Assembly: GCA_011051825.1 (NCBI GenBank)
Contig: DRKH01000321.1
Location: forward strand, 1-9,404
DNA: 9,404 bases
Source: Desulfobulbus sp.
GTDB taxonomy: Bacteria > Desulfobacterota > Desulfobulbia > Desulfobulbales > Desulfobulbaceae
Reading direction: 5' to 3'
In this document: positions 1 through 5,941 of the stretch, in pieces
Position numbering within the stretch: the first letter of the stretch is position 1
How the letters are laid out: the number at the start of each line of letters is the position of its first letter
The notes under the pieces: model-generated
What the model was told of the DNA's origin: nothing
Database searches by the model: none
Seen by the model: only the letters and a program-made list of their open reading frames with translations
Program-made: the position numbers and the translations under genes

Positions 1-116
1 AAAATCTTTCCGTTGGCAACAGCCCCCTCAGGTTGTATCTCATCGATAGCCTGCCTATGTGAGCCGGTCTGATCGGACGGAGATTGTGCTGGTGAACGCT
101 TACTGACGAAAGACAC
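1..116 (-). CDS. possible 5' part of an unrecognised gene, cut by the left window edge
   Basis: On the minus strand one frame stays open from just after a TAG (174-176) to the window edge, 57 full codons. A possible start is GTG at 114-116, with a GAGGGA ribosome-site-like stretch 6 bases upstream. A TTG further upstream (about 149-151) is an alternative. The longer reading contains GEAIRVEGRVVSF and later DEIQPEGAVANGKI. This alternation of beta-strand-like stretches loosely recalls the OB-like N-terminal region of ComEC-type proteins, but the resemblance is too short to name it. An open run of this length can arise by chance. No function is assigned; the rest of the gene would lie to the left of the window. 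Confidence 0.3.
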   Translation of the reverse strand, partial: MSFVSKRSPAQSPSDQTGSHRQAIDEIQPEGAVANGKI

Positions 117-376
117 AACCCGTCCCTCTACCCGGATTGCTTCCCCATTCAACCGACAGTCTGAATCGTCATTCTATTTACATGTAATATCAACAAGTTG
201 CCAGAGAACACCTGTTTGGGCCGAATTCTGATGTCGCTGCTCAGCCACAACAAAAGATCTATATTTTCAAGGAGATAACGTGCAGGAAAGCAGAGCTGTC
301 CTTCTTCACCGACGTTACCAACCTATTCCGCCGACCCACTTTAGATAACTTATTGAAATTGTATGATAAAAAAAAC
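117..376. other. intergenic region between the left-edge frame and the EF-hand gene
   Basis: No convincing gene lies here. It holds a perfect 10-base palindrome TTACATGTAA at 178-187, which could be an operator for either flanking gene. It also holds the 10-mer CAGCCACAAC at 242-251, which recurs in the repeat units near 2551 and 9140 and may be a decayed repeat trace. A 22-codon frame at 280-348 starts with GTG behind GGAGATAAC. It is too short and unlike anything I know, so it is not called. A weak sigma-70-like pair, TTTAGA (340-345) and TATGAT (362-367) with a 16-base spacer, sits just before the sigma-54 site. Confidence 0.4.
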
Positions 377-392
377 TGGCACACAAGATGCT
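377..392 (+). promoter_or_regulatory. sigma-54 (RpoN) type -24/-12 promoter
   Basis: The sequence TGGCACACAAGATGCT matches the sigma-54 consensus TGGCACGNNNNTTGCW at all fixed positions except two (G7 to A, T12 to A). The diagnostic GG and GC dinucleotides are exactly 12 bases apart. Transcription would start near base 403 and reach the EF-hand gene with a leader of about 96 bases. The activator and its upstream binding sites cannot be identified from the sequence. A single 16-base match can occur by chance, but the location and orientation upstream of a gene support it. Confidence 0.55.
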
Positions 393-410
393 ATAGAAGG
401 AGGAAAGGAC

Positions 411-506
411 ATGATTCGCGAAGATGGCATGTCTCTGTTGTTTTGGCCAACAACGAAACCGAAAATCAGTTATTTATTCATTTTTAAGGAGAAAAACAAT
501 GTTTAA
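411..506 (+). CDS. short upstream frame overlapping the EF-hand start (31 codons)
   Basis: ATG at 411 follows a strong Shine-Dalgarno (GAAGGAGG, 396-403) at good spacing. The frame reads MIREDGMSLLFWPTTK and so on, and stops with TAA at 504-506, overlapping the EF-hand ATG (499-501) by 8 bases. That geometry would allow translational coupling or a leader peptide. If the sigma-54 start near 403 is right, however, the ribosome site lies outside the transcript and the frame would hardly be translated. The peptide has no motif I recognise. It may be a chance frame or a relic, or it may be read only from a more upstream promoter. Confidence 0.22.
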   Translation: MIREDGMSLLFWPTTKPKISYLFIFKEKNNV

Positions 507-723
507 AAAAGTACTTCCGACAATCGTATTTTCACTGTTTGCTGTTTCAGCTTTTGCAAATGTACCAGCATTTGCCGATCTTGATACCAACCATGACGGT
601 GCTCTTTCAAAGAGCGAAGCCGATGCCGCCGGCATCAGCAAAGAACTCTTCACCAAGGCAGACGCTGACATGAACGGCACGCTGAGTGAAGATGAATATG
701 CAACACTTGTCACCGACAAATAA
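499..723 (+). CDS. small secreted EF-hand calcium-binding protein
   Basis: This 74-residue protein has an N-terminal signal peptide (KK, then a hydrophobic run to about residue 20, with probable cleavage after SAFA), so it should act outside the cytoplasm. Two complete 12-residue EF-hand loops follow: D29-T-N31-H-D33-G ending at E40, and D55-A-D57-M-N59-G ending at E66. All the usual calcium ligands are present, so it should bind two Ca2+ ions. ATG 499 is chosen because AAGGAG lies 7 bases upstream and the signal peptide begins there; the in-frame extension to 424 adds no sensible sequence. It stands alone, convergent with the DUF445 gene. A sigma-54 type promoter upstream suggests regulated expression. 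Its biological role, such as buffering, sensing or binding a partner, cannot be told from sequence. Confidence 0.88.
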   Translation: MFKKVLPTIVFSLFAVSAFANVPAFADLDTNHDGALSKSEADAAGISKELFTKADADMNGTLSEDEYATLVTDK

Positions 724-739
724 AACCAACCGGACTATT

Positions 740-772
740 CCCGCAGACATCCTTGCACCTGCTGCCTGCGGG
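740..772. terminator. weak hairpin between convergent genes
   Basis: CCCGCAG (740-746) and CTGCGGG (766-772) form a 7-base-pair G/C-rich stem around a 19-base loop, 17 bases after the EF-hand stop. There is no T-run right after it on the plus strand. On the minus strand a moderately T-rich stretch follows. It could end transcription from either side weakly, or it could be chance. Confidence 0.25.
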
Positions 773-862
773 CAATATAACCGTCAAAGAATCGGTCTGA
801 TTTTCCCTATGTTTTTCCGCTTATCAAGGCACCTGTTTAAAAGTCAAGCACCAGGCTTTCTT

Positions 863-2458
863 TCATACAAAATGGAGAAGCAGCAGGTTAATCAGACCGA
901 TACAGAATCCGAGCAGGGCACCAAACAGATTAATATACTTAAACTGTTCTTCCATGATGGAGAGGAGAAGGGATTCAAGCTTCAGCAGATCAAGCGAATC
1001 CACCTTGTCAGTCACCAGCTGGCTGATATTAAGCGACTTAACCAGACCCGGTACTTCCTTCAGCAGCATTCGATTCGCAGTCAGGACAATATAATCGGTA
1101 ATACCGCCCCGCACGCCCGCAGGCATCAGGCGGGCCAGGATACCAACGGGTTTCCCGGCCAGGGAATCGATCATGGAATCGACCATCCGGCCGATCAACC
1201 TGCTGCTCCCTTCCGAACGGAACAGGCCCAGTAATTCCCGGTACAGGGTTTGCCGGATCCGGCGGCCGTTGTCACCGGCAAACAGCCGGCCTGCAATATC
1301 GGCCAAAGGTCGATGTCCCTGCTCCATCATATCCTCAAGGCTCCGGCGAAACAGTAACGACAGGGTTTCCACAGTGCCCTTGGTTTTCAAGGCACCGAGG
1401 AGCTGGACCGACAATGAACGGCAGAGATCTTCGAGCCGGCCTTCTTCAAGCCGCTCCAGAATTTCGGCAACCGGTTTCCGGATGAGTTCATGGACCTGCT
1501 CCTGCAACACGGCCACAAACCGTTCCTGCACTTCCGGGCTCTGCAGCCACTGTTCAAGTTCATCCTCATGGTCGGCAAGGTACTCACGAATTTTCCCATC
1601 CAGAGAGTCCATGTCGATAAACCCCTTGGCCATGGCGGCCATGGGGCCAAGAGTACTTAAAAAATTCTCGATTGCACCAAGAACAGCCCCGATAATCTTG
1701 TCACGAACCTGCGGTTCGGCCAGCAGGCCGGCAAGTCCATGCAGAAGTTCCGGGGTCTGATTCCGTAAGGTTTCCAGGACAAAATCGACAAATGGTTCCG
1801 GCAGCATATCCCGGACCTTTTTTCCACTCTGTCCCGCGTCCTGCAGGCGTTCCAGAAGATATCCGGTCAGCCAGTCTTCAAGGCCCTCCCCCTCAAGCAG
1901 GCCACGCAAAAAATCATCTATGATGCCATAGGCCTGTTGCCGTTGTTCCGTTGAAACAAAGGCATTGAGTTCCTGATGGCCATACTGCTCCAGTTGATGG
2001 GCCACTACATCTTTAAACACACCGGCAAAGGTCTCGCTGTGCAGATAACTGCGAATCCCGGATTTCATCTGATATTTGAGGGTCCGCAGGCCGACCTTGG
2101 CATAGGCCCGAAACCTCCCGGGTACGATATCAAGGACCGGACCGAGATCGCTGTCCAGCACCTCACCGACCCTTGTATCGATAAGACTGTGCAGATGTTC
2201 CTGGAACGGTTCCATGGAAAGGGCGGTCCCGATATCACGGGCGGTGAGCAGATGTTCGCCGACCATGATTCCCATGTTGACGGCAAGATCATGACGTTTA
2301 GACGGGATAACCCCGGGGGTCATGGGTATACGGATGCCCAGCACATACCATGGCTTCAGGGGCCGGAAGAGCATGCGAATGGCGATTTTATTGGTCAGGT
2401 AGCCGATAAAGGCACCGATGAGCGGCGGACCGGCATAGGTTAAAAAAACAGGATTCAT
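863..2458 (-). CDS. DUF445 (YheB-like) membrane protein
   Basis: The 531-residue protein has the hallmarks of the DUF445 family. The N-terminal hydrophobic segment carries GAFIGYLTNKIAIRMLFRP (residues 15-33), followed by IPMTPGVIPSKRHDLA (44-59). A long, mostly helical, charged central region comes next, and a second hydrophobic segment closes the protein (about 509-529). The layout suggests anchoring at both ends with a large soluble middle. The biochemical function of the family is unknown to me. It is clearly longer than Bacillus YheB-type members, with the extra length in the helical middle. The start is the first ATG of the conserved N terminus; no strong Shine-Dalgarno is visible before it. 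It lies 233 bases downstream of the HAD hydrolase on the same strand, separated by a structured repeat, so it probably has its own promoter or reads through. Confidence 0.85.
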   Translation of the reverse strand: MNPVFLTYAGPPLIGAFIGYLTNKIAIRMLFRPLKPWYVLGIRIPMTPGVIPSKRHDLAVNMGIMVGEHLLTARDIGTALSMEPFQEHLHSLIDTRVGEVLDSDLGPVLDIVPGRFRAYAKVGLRTLKYQMKSGIRSYLHSETFAGVFKDVVAHQLEQYGHQELNAFVSTEQRQQAYGIIDDFLRGLLEGEGLEDWLTGYLLERLQDAGQSGKKVRDMLPEPFVDFVLETLRNQTPELLHGLAGLLAEPQVRDKIIGAVLGAIENFLSTLGPMAAMAKGFIDMDSLDGKIREYLADHEDELEQWLQSPEVQERFVAVLQEQVHELIRKPVAEILERLEEGRLEDLCRSLSVQLLGALKTKGTVETLSLLFRRSLEDMMEQGHRPLADIAGRLFAGDNGRRIRQTLYRELLGLFRSEGSSRLIGRMVDSMIDSLAGKPVGILARLMPAGVRGGITDYIVLTANRMLLKEVPGLVKSLNISQLVTDKVDSLDLLKLESLLLSIMEEQFKYINLFGALLGFCIGLINLLLLHFV

Positions 2459-2496
2459 GAAATTCAGGTACAGAGTATTGGGTTTCGGTTTTTATC

Positions 2497-2646
2497 TGAA
2501 AATAGTCCACAGCGCACTGCCGTTACAGGCTATTTTCATCGTTCGTTGTGGCTGTGGCGTTAAAAATCTGGTCCAGCCATGCTGGTTTATCTGAAAATCG
2601 CCGGGAAGGACATGGCTGCCCATGCCGGAGTCGGAGATTTTCATGG
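2497..2646 (-). repeat. two-hairpin intergenic repeat, full unit plus a following hairpin
   Basis: Read on the minus strand, the unit starts CCATGAAAATC. TGAAAATC pairs with GATTTTCA (plus-strand positions 2636-2643 and 2592-2599), followed by AGATAAACC. A second hairpin CCAGC-ATG-GCTGG (2573-2585) follows, then CACAACGAACGATGAAAAT. That last TGAAAAT begins a further hairpin, TGAAAATAG pairing with CTATTTTCA (2530-2538 with 2497-2505), again followed by AGATAAA. The same unit layout occurs at 9168-9262 and partly at 9103-9149. It lies between the HAD and DUF445 genes, so it could be part of their transcript. It resembles REP/BIME-type palindromic repeats in style, but I do not recognise a named family. 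Confidence 0.7.
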
Positions 2647-2691
2647 TTGGTCAGGATTAGTGAACTATGTTACTCTTGGTCAACGGTTACC

Positions 2692-3345
2692 CTATTGGAA
2701 TAAATCAAGGAGATCAGCAGGGGCCCGTATCACATGATCGGCCCCCGAGTCCCACAGCTCCTGTTCGGGTCGAAATCCCCATAACACGCCGACCGCACAC
2801 ATACCTGCCCGTTTGGCAGTATGCATATCAATGGAGGTATCACCCAGATACAGGAATTGGTCCGGCGCAATATTCAGGATTTCGGCAACCTCAAGGGCTC
2901 CAGCCGGATCCGGTTTTTTCGGTATGCCCTCACGTTGGCCGAATACCGGATAAATGGAGAAATCGCCAAGCAGCTTCTCAACACAGAGTTCAGTAAAATC
3001 CTGCGGTTTGTTGGAGAGAACGGCCAGCTGCAGCCCGGCATCTGCCAGAGTCTTCAACAGGTCCTCGACACCATCATAGGGTCTGGTTTTCACATGCCAG
3101 TTGTTGATGTAATGGCGCCGGAAGGCCGCTGCTGTTTCAGCAATGGTTTCGGCATTTCGTCTGTCATCGGGTACAATGCGCTCAATCAGGGTCATCAGGC
3201 CGTCACCGACAAAATACCGGTATGCATCCACAGGATGCACGGGCATTCCCATCCGGGCAAGCGCATGATTTGCCGAGTCGACAAGATCTTCCAGGGTATT
3301 GAGAAGTGTTCCATCAAGGTCGAACAGAACAGCTTTATACCTCAT
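2692..3345 (-). CDS. HAD-superfamily phosphatase, phosphoglycolate phosphatase-like
   Basis: This 217-residue protein has all four HAD motifs: FDLDGTLLNT (residues 8-17; D9 is the nucleophile and D11 the acid/base), LSNK (110-113), KKPDP (143-147, with the motif III lysine) and GDTSID (168-173). A helical cap between motifs I and II (about 18-90) marks it as a Gph/PpaX-like member. The likely reaction is hydrolysis of a small phosphate ester, with 2-phosphoglycolate the usual candidate. Substrate cannot be fixed from sequence, and pyrophosphatase or other sugar-phosphate activity is possible. The start has a GAGGA ribosome site 8-9 bases upstream. It is divergent from the cooC-ftsEX operon and lies upstream of the DUF445 gene on the same strand. 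Length and motif spacing are normal for the family. Confidence 0.87.
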   Translation of the reverse strand: MRYKAVLFDLDGTLLNTLEDLVDSANHALARMGMPVHPVDAYRYFVGDGLMTLIERIVPDDRRNAETIAETAAAFRRHYINNWHVKTRPYDGVEDLLKTLADAGLQLAVLSNKPQDFTELCVEKLLGDFSIYPVFGQREGIPKKPDPAGALEVAEILNIAPDQFLYLGDTSIDMHTAKRAGMCAVGVLWGFRPEQELWDSGADHVIRAPADLLDLFQ

Positions 3346-3468
3346 TTTTTTTCCTCACATAAGGGTAACAGGGATGAACCTGGAAGACTTTAAGGCACAA
3401 CCTCTTCCCCGTCCAGTATAAATGCGCAGCCAAGTCCGTCGCCGCTGCCTCCAGGTTTACGGTTTCCC

Positions 3469-3501
3469 TTGGAAAACTGTAACTTTTAGAGTAGATAAAA
3501 T
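3469..3501 (+). promoter_or_regulatory. possible sigma-70 promoter for the cooC-ftsE-ftsX-envC operon
   Basis: TTGGAA (3469-3474) is followed after 17 bases by TAGATA (3492-3497), inside an A/T-rich stretch ending TAAAAT (3496-3501). The match is partial in both boxes. It is the best candidate in the 224-base divergent gap (3346-3569) ahead of the first gene of the plus-strand operon. Confidence 0.3.
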
Positions 3502-3540
3502 ACGTTCACATGTTGAAATATTTTTTTCTCTCAAGAGCCT

Positions 3541-3554
3541 GAATTGAACAATTC
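3541..3554. promoter_or_regulatory. inverted repeat just before the cooC ribosome site
   Basis: GAATTG-AA-CAATTC is a perfect 6-2-6 inverted repeat that ends two bases before the GAGG ribosome site of the CooC-like gene. It could be a repressor half-site pair or a small leader hairpin that affects ribosome access. No regulator is identified. Confidence 0.3.
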
Positions 3555-3569
3555 GTGAGGATGGACACT

Positions 3570-4331
3570 ATGACCCAGGTAATTGCCATGGCCGGCAAAG
3601 GCGGCACCGGAAAAACAACACTCTCCGCCCTGCTCCTCAACTATCTTATACACCGTAACATGACTCCGGTACTGGCTGTTGATGCCGATGCCAATGCCAA
3701 CCTCAACGAGCTGCTTGATCTTGACATCACCGCCACTCTTGGTGAAATCCGCAAGGAAATCAAGGGCGATATCCCGTCGGGGATGAGCCGGGATCAGTTT
3801 ATGGAGATGAAAATTCATCAGGCCCTGATCGAGGAATCCGGTTTTGACCTGATGGTCATGGGCCAGCCCGACGGTCCTGGATGTTACTGTGCCGCCAATC
3901 AGTATCTGGCCATGACCATGGATAAACTGGCTGAAAATTATAAATATATTATTGTCGATAACGAGGCGGGCATGGAGCATTTGAGCCGGATGAATCTCCG
4001 TACCATCGACCACCTGCTCATTGTCTCCGATCCATCGGCCCGCGGGATTCTCACGGCCCGCAGGATTGCCGACATTACCGGCCCGCTGCAGCTCGATGTC
4101 AAGAACCGACACCTCATTGTCAACCGGGCGCCTGATCCGGTTTCGCCCGCTCTGCAGGAAAAAATTGATGCCGCCGTTGTCGAGGCTGCGGACATGCCCC
4201 TTGCCGGCATCATCTCTTCCAGCGATGAACTGATCAACCAGGAACTCAGCGGCACTTCCTACCTGCAGCTTCCTGAAGATTCAAAGGTTATCCAACAGTC
4301 GTTTGCCCTCTTTGACCATATCTTTGCCTAA
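3570..4331 (+). CDS. CooC-type P-loop ATPase (nickel-insertion/MinD-like family)
   Basis: This 253-residue ATPase of the SIMIBI/MinD class has a deviant Walker A, GKGGTGKTT (residues 9-17), with the signature lysine K10. It has the switch I-like DADANANL (38-45), the CooC-type GPGCYC motif with C105 and C107, and a Walker B-like YIIVDNEAG (126-134). In CooC proteins the Cys-x-Cys pair binds nickel at the dimer interface during maturation of CO dehydrogenase; that role here is inferred from family membership. ATG 3570 is chosen because GAGG (3557-3560) lies 9 bases upstream. GTG 3555 and ATG 3561 overlap that site. It is the first gene of the operon and ftsE follows closely. No CO dehydrogenase gene is in the window, so the target may be encoded elsewhere or the protein may have another client. 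Confidence 0.85.
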   Translation: MTQVIAMAGKGGTGKTTLSALLLNYLIHRNMTPVLAVDADANANLNELLDLDITATLGEIRKEIKGDIPSGMSRDQFMEMKIHQALIEESGFDLMVMGQPDGPGCYCAANQYLAMTMDKLAENYKYIIVDNEAGMEHLSRMNLRTIDHLLIVSDPSARGILTARRIADITGPLQLDVKNRHLIVNRAPDPVSPALQEKIDAAVVEAADMPLAGIISSSDELINQELSGTSYLQLPEDSKVIQQSFALFDHIFA

Positions 4332-4367
4332 ACAGTGGCCATGACCGAGTCCAGCCGAAAAAACATA

Positions 4368-5057
4368 ATGGTCGAGCTGATCAAGGTCGGCAAGGTCTAT
4401 CCGCCGGATGTTGAGGCCCTGACCGAAATTTCCCTGAGCGTTTCCCCGGGCGAGATGCTCTTTCTGACCGGAAAAAGCGGTGCCGGCAAAACCACCCTCC
4501 TCCGCCTGCTCTGCAGGATTGAACAACCCGACAAGGGACTGGTTGAAATCGACGGCATGGAACTTGGCAAACTGTCCCGTCACAAAGTCCAGCAGTTGCG
4601 CCGCAGGATCGGCATGGCCTATCAGGACTTCAAACTGCTGCCTGAACGGACAGTGGCTCGCAACATCGCCCTGGCCATGGAGGTTACCTATCAAAAAAAA
4701 TCATTTATCCGCCGACAGACCAGAACTCTGCTCGACCGACTCGGCCTGAAATCCAAGGCGCGTGCCAGGACTGCAGACCTTTCACGGGGTGAACAGCAGC
4801 GGGTTGCCATTGCCAGAGCCCTGGCCAATAATCCTGATCTTATCCTGGCTGATGAACCAACCGGCAACCTGGACGCCGAGAGCACCGCTCGGGTCATGGA
4901 GTTATTTGATGAGCATCGACGCCGGGGGGCAACCATCCTGATCGCCACCCATGATCCCAGTATCTATTCAGACTCGGGCCACCGGGTCCTGGAGCTGAAA
5001 GACGGACGAATTGTCGAGCAGGAAAAGGATCATGAATCAAGAGGAGAAAAAGAATGA
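4368..5057 (+). CDS. ftsE: cell-division ABC transporter ATP-binding subunit FtsE
   Basis: From ATG 4368 this is a 229-residue ABC ATPase. It has Walker A GKSGAGKTT (35-43), Q-loop Q86 in AYQDFKLL, signature LSRGEQQR (138-145), Walker B LILADEP (158-164) and H-loop H195 in ATHD. FtsE powers the FtsEX complex in the inner membrane, which transmits ATP-driven shape changes to periplasmic murein-hydrolase activators during division. FtsX directly downstream supports FtsE over LolD, a close relative. ATG 4368 matches the usual FtsE N terminus (MVELIKVGKVYP). ATG 4341 or GTG 4335 would add 9 or 11 residues and lie closer to the cooC stop. None of these starts has a clear Shine-Dalgarno, so translation may be coupled to cooC. 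The stop overlaps the ftsX start by 4 bases. Confidence 0.92.
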   Translation: MVELIKVGKVYPPDVEALTEISLSVSPGEMLFLTGKSGAGKTTLLRLLCRIEQPDKGLVEIDGMELGKLSRHKVQQLRRRIGMAYQDFKLLPERTVARNIALAMEVTYQKKSFIRRQTRTLLDRLGLKSKARARTADLSRGEQQRVAIARALANNPDLILADEPTGNLDAESTARVMELFDEHRRRGATILIATHDPSIYSDSGHRVLELKDGRIVEQEKDHESRGEKE

Positions 5058-5941
5058 ATTTTCTCTTTGCCGTCCTGGGCCAGACCATCCGCAACCTGTT
5101 TCGGACCTGGAGTTCTCAGTTCCTGACGCTGGTGACCATTACCCTCTCTGTTTTGATCTTTGCCTTTTTCTCCCTTATTTACACAAATCTGCTCAACGTC
5201 GGCAAACAGCTCGGTGACGATCTCCGCCTGATAGCCTACCTTGATGAAGAACCGGTCCCTGCCCTGCAGGAAGAATATCGCCAGAAAATTCTCAAATTTG
5301 ATGCGGTCGACAAGATTGTTTTTGTCAGCAGCAAAGAGGCCTTCCAGCGATTTAAAAAAGAGTTGGATACGGATCGCGACGTACTGACCGACATGCCCGA
5401 GAACTTCCTTCCGCCGTCAATTGAGGTTTACCCGGTTCGATCCCTGGACAGCCTGACCAGAATTAAACGATTTTCCGACTACCTCCAGACCCTGCCCGGT
5501 GTACTCAAGGTACAGTATGGGCGTGAGTGGATAGAACGTTTTTATTCCTTTGTCCAGCTCATGCGAATTGTGGTCATCCTCTCCGGAACCCTGCTGATCA
5601 TGACAACCACCTTTACCGTCGCCCATACCATCCGCCTGACCCTTGTTTCCCGGGCCGAAGAACTGGAGCTGCTACGACTGCTGGGTGCTTCCGGCACCTA
5701 TATCCGCATGCCCTACTTTCTGGAAGGCGGCCTGCAGGGATTGATGGGCTCGGCCTGTGGACTGGCCGCGCTTTACATTCTGTTCAACTGGATAGAACTA
5801 CGGTTTACCGGCTCCGCCCTGTTCGGCATCTTTCCCTTTACCTTTTTTTCCCTGCCGATCATCTGCACCATTATCGGACTCTCCACCCTGCTCTGTGCCG
5901 CCGGTAGTTTTTCTTCAACCAGAAAAATTGTACAGGTATGA
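5054..5941 (+). CDS. ftsX: cell-division ABC transporter permease subunit FtsX
   Basis: The 295-residue protein has the FtsX topology. A cytoplasmic N terminus leads into TM1 (about 22-46), then a periplasmic domain (about 47-168) that in the family contacts EnvC-type activators, then TM2 (169-193), TM3 (222-246) and TM4 (263-286). The conserved segment RAEELELLRLLGAS (200-213) between TM2 and TM3 is the usual coupling region to FtsE. LPPSIEV (119-125) is also typical of the periplasmic domain. ATG 5054 overlaps the ftsE stop as ATGA and has a good GAGGAG ribosome site, so FtsE and FtsX are probably made in step. The end overlaps the next gene the same way. Length is normal for a Gram-negative FtsX without the long N-terminal tail of E. 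coli. Confidence 0.92.
   Translation: MNFLFAVLGQTIRNLFRTWSSQFLTLVTITLSVLIFAFFSLIYTNLLNVGKQLGDDLRLIAYLDEEPVPALQEEYRQKILKFDAVDKIVFVSSKEAFQRFKKELDTDRDVLTDMPENFLPPSIEVYPVRSLDSLTRIKRFSDYLQTLPGVLKVQYGREWIERFYSFVQLMRIVVILSGTLLIMTTTFTVAHTIRLTLVSRAEELELLRLLGASGTYIRMPYFLEGGLQGLMGSACGLAALYILFNWIELRFTGSALFGIFPFTFFSLPIICTIIGLSTLLCAAGSFSSTRKIVQV

Noticed and set aside
280..348. 22-codon frame with GTG start behind GGAGATAAC
   Set aside because: Very short, rare start, no recognisable motif; listed only in the intergenic description.
686..1234. Long plus-strand frame overlapping the EF-hand end and the DUF445 gene
   Set aside because: It is antisense to the clearly conserved DUF445 frame and has low-complexity, Q-rich composition typical of a shadow frame.
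2682..2696. GGTTACCC-type sequence near the HAD stop as a third end of the GTAAC element
   Set aside because: The complement GTAACCGTTGACC matches the element end only partly and no element body follows.
3531..4112. 193-codon minus-strand frame opposite cooC
   Set aside because: It is antisense to a gene with intact ATPase motifs and has no domain of its own.
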